Below, piece after piece: positions 53,517 through 54,654 of a stretch of 54,654 bases of DNA. Under the pieces are notes generated by a model that worked only from the letters and a program-made list of their open reading frames with translations, was not told the DNA's origin and searched no databases. The DNA comes from Pseudomonadota bacterium (GTDB lineage Bacteria; Pseudomonadota; Gammaproteobacteria; Steroidobacterales; Steroidobacteraceae). The stretch is taken from the NCBI GenBank assembly GCA_021847105.1, contig JAJZUT010000023.1:1-54654 (forward strand). Reading direction: 5' to 3'. Position numbers and translations under genes: made by a program. The stretch's first letter is position 1. Each line of letters opens with the position of its first letter.

Positions 53517-53682
53517 GCCCTCAAGGGCCTGCTGATCGGCTCTGAGAGACCGTTCCGCGAGAAGCTCCTGACCGATGGGCTCGAGCTCTACGACATCGTG
53601 ACCGAGTCGTTAGGACTTGAGCACTTTGGCTGCCTGCAGCATTATCCGGAGTCTGCGGTTATCCGGAGGGCATCGGCTCGTA
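53517..53682 (+). pseudogene. Possible IS66-type transposase scrap
   Basis: The frame reads ALKGLLIGSERPF...LLTDGLELYDIVTESLGLEHFGCLQHYPES. The DG...YD.V...LGL.H.GC..H pattern resembles the catalytic-core region of IS66 TnpC. About 55 residues remain before the IS3 end. Confidence 0.38.
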
Positions 53683-53697
53683 GGTCTAAAGTGGTCC

Positions 53698-54636
53698 CTA
53701 CGCGACGGACCTCTTAGATGGGTCTTGATCGACGTGTTGCATTCTGCGCGCATACTCGTTTGGAGACAAGTATCCGAGTGATGAGTGCAGGCGGACGAGA
53801 TTGTAAAATCCGTGGATGTATTCTGCGATCGCTCTGTGTGCATCCTGTTTGGTCGCATACGGCTCGGTCGCTTCTTCGGTCGTCAGTGTTGCGAAGAAGC
53901 TCTCCGAGACCGCGTTATCCCAGCAATTTCCCTTGCGACTCATGCTGGCCACCATGCCGAGTGCGCCGAGAGCCTCGCGGAAATCATCGCTGGCGTATTG
54001 ACTGCCGCGGTCGGAGTGAAACAGCGTGCCCGATGGCGGCGTTTCGAGATGGCAGGCATTGCGCAGCGCATTGAGCACCAGCTCATCCGGCATTCGATCC
54101 GAGAGGCTGTAGCCGAGCACTTGACGGGTCTGCAAGGCGATGATCACCGCCAAGTACAACTAGCCTTCGCGAGTGGCAACGTAGGTGATATCGCTTGTCC
54201 AGGCGTGCACGGCTGTATCGACGCCAAAGCGCCTCTGCAGGAAGTTCGGGGCGATGGCGCGGTGATGAGCGCTGTCGGTCGTGCGCGGCACGAAGCGCCC
54301 TTTACGCACGCCTCGCAGGCCTTCCTCGCGCATCACTCGCCGGACGCGCTTTGGGTTCACGCACCAGCCCTGCGCGCGCAGCGCGTGGGTAAGGCGTCGG
54401 CGACCGTAGCGTCGCCGGCTCTCCTGGTGGACCTGGACAATCGCTTCGCGCAGCGGCGCGTCCGCATCACTCTGTGGCGCCTTCTTTCGGGCCTGCCAGG
54501 CGAAGAATCCCGAAGTCGATACTTCGGGCATCCGGCACATGAATCCGATCGGGTAGTGAGTCCGCTGCGAGGCAATAAAGGCGTACTTCACTTGGACTCT
54601 CGAGCGAAGAACGCCGACGCTTCCCAAGAAACTCAC
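53698..54636 (-). pseudogene. IS3-family transposase OrfB with in-frame amber stop
   Basis: The frame reads AFIASQRTHYPIGFMCRMPEVSTSGFFAWQ, then YGRRRLTHALRAQG, DITYVATREG, a TAG codon at 54160-54162, and LYLAVIIALQTRQVLG, LFHSDRGSQYASDDF, NCWDNAVSESFFATL. All three DDE residues are present (D in TSDITY, D in HSDRGS, E in AVSESFF). The stop replaces the usual Trp of EGWLYLA (TGG to TAG), so one mutation disabled it. The OrfA part would lie past the right window edge. Confidence 0.88.
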
Positions 54637-54654
54637 GACGCGCCGGCTGGACTC

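Noticed and set aside
1..54654. CRISPR array or rRNA operon
   Set aside because: No regularly spaced identical repeats other than three iterons, and no rRNA-like sequence was seen.

Overview
This is a high-GC proteobacterial window, most likely gammaproteobacterial. That is inferred from the CobQ/BtuM, EmrAB, Lon–Hsp20 and OmpA-like gene types; I cannot name the genus. It reads as a chromosome that carries a decaying mobile element at the left, a fluoride-response island, a core-like middle part, and an insertion-sequence-rich right end.

Positions 1-8000 are plasmid or integrative-element backbone: a VirB1/TrbN-like lytic transglycosylase (cut by the window edge), a TraF-type signal peptidase, a RepA-type replication initiator with three iteron-like repeats beside it, an AlpA-like HTH protein, a primase-like gene broken by a stop codon, a DUF2958 gene broken by a 5-bp duplication, XRE and ribbon-helix-helix regulators with palindromic operators, a short-chain dehydrogenase and a RadC/JAMM protein.

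Positions 8348-20971 are the most interesting part. Three fluoride-riboswitch aptamers lie within 2.5 kb. One (minus) leads an operon of a 43-aa ORF, a truncated and frameshifted ilvD, two crcB fluoride-channel genes and a triple-DUF190 gene. The second (minus) leads a P-loop ATPase of unknown role, which converges on and overlaps a single-domain DUF190 gene. The third (plus), 103 bp from the second in the opposite orientation, leads a six-gene hydrogenase-4-like membrane complex (C-E-F-G-HI-B). Its large subunit has lost both cysteines of the first Ni-binding motif, so it should not be a hydrogenase. I read this as a fluoride-inducible ion-translocating complex alongside Fluc channels.

Positions 21422-28325 hold tRNA-Arg(ACG) and, on the minus strand under a cobalamin riboswitch, a small lipoprotein, BtuM, cobyrinate a,c-diamide synthase, a BtuF-like protein, cobyric acid synthase, a VOC protein and an MgtC/DUF4010 membrane protein. 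Positions 28670-46990 hold an outer-membrane barrel, an SDR, EmrAB with a divergent TetR regulator and a perfect operator palindrome, Lon with Hsp20, a second drug-type MFS transporter, a carboxylesterase, an S9 peptidase, an S10 carboxypeptidase, a LysE exporter and an aminotransferase.

From 47 kb on the DNA is accessory: a broken IS630-type element, an IS5-type element with an internally deleted transposase, an IS66-like scrap and an IS3-type element with an amber stop, between small hypothetical genes, a DUF4279 gene and an RRM RNA-binding protein.
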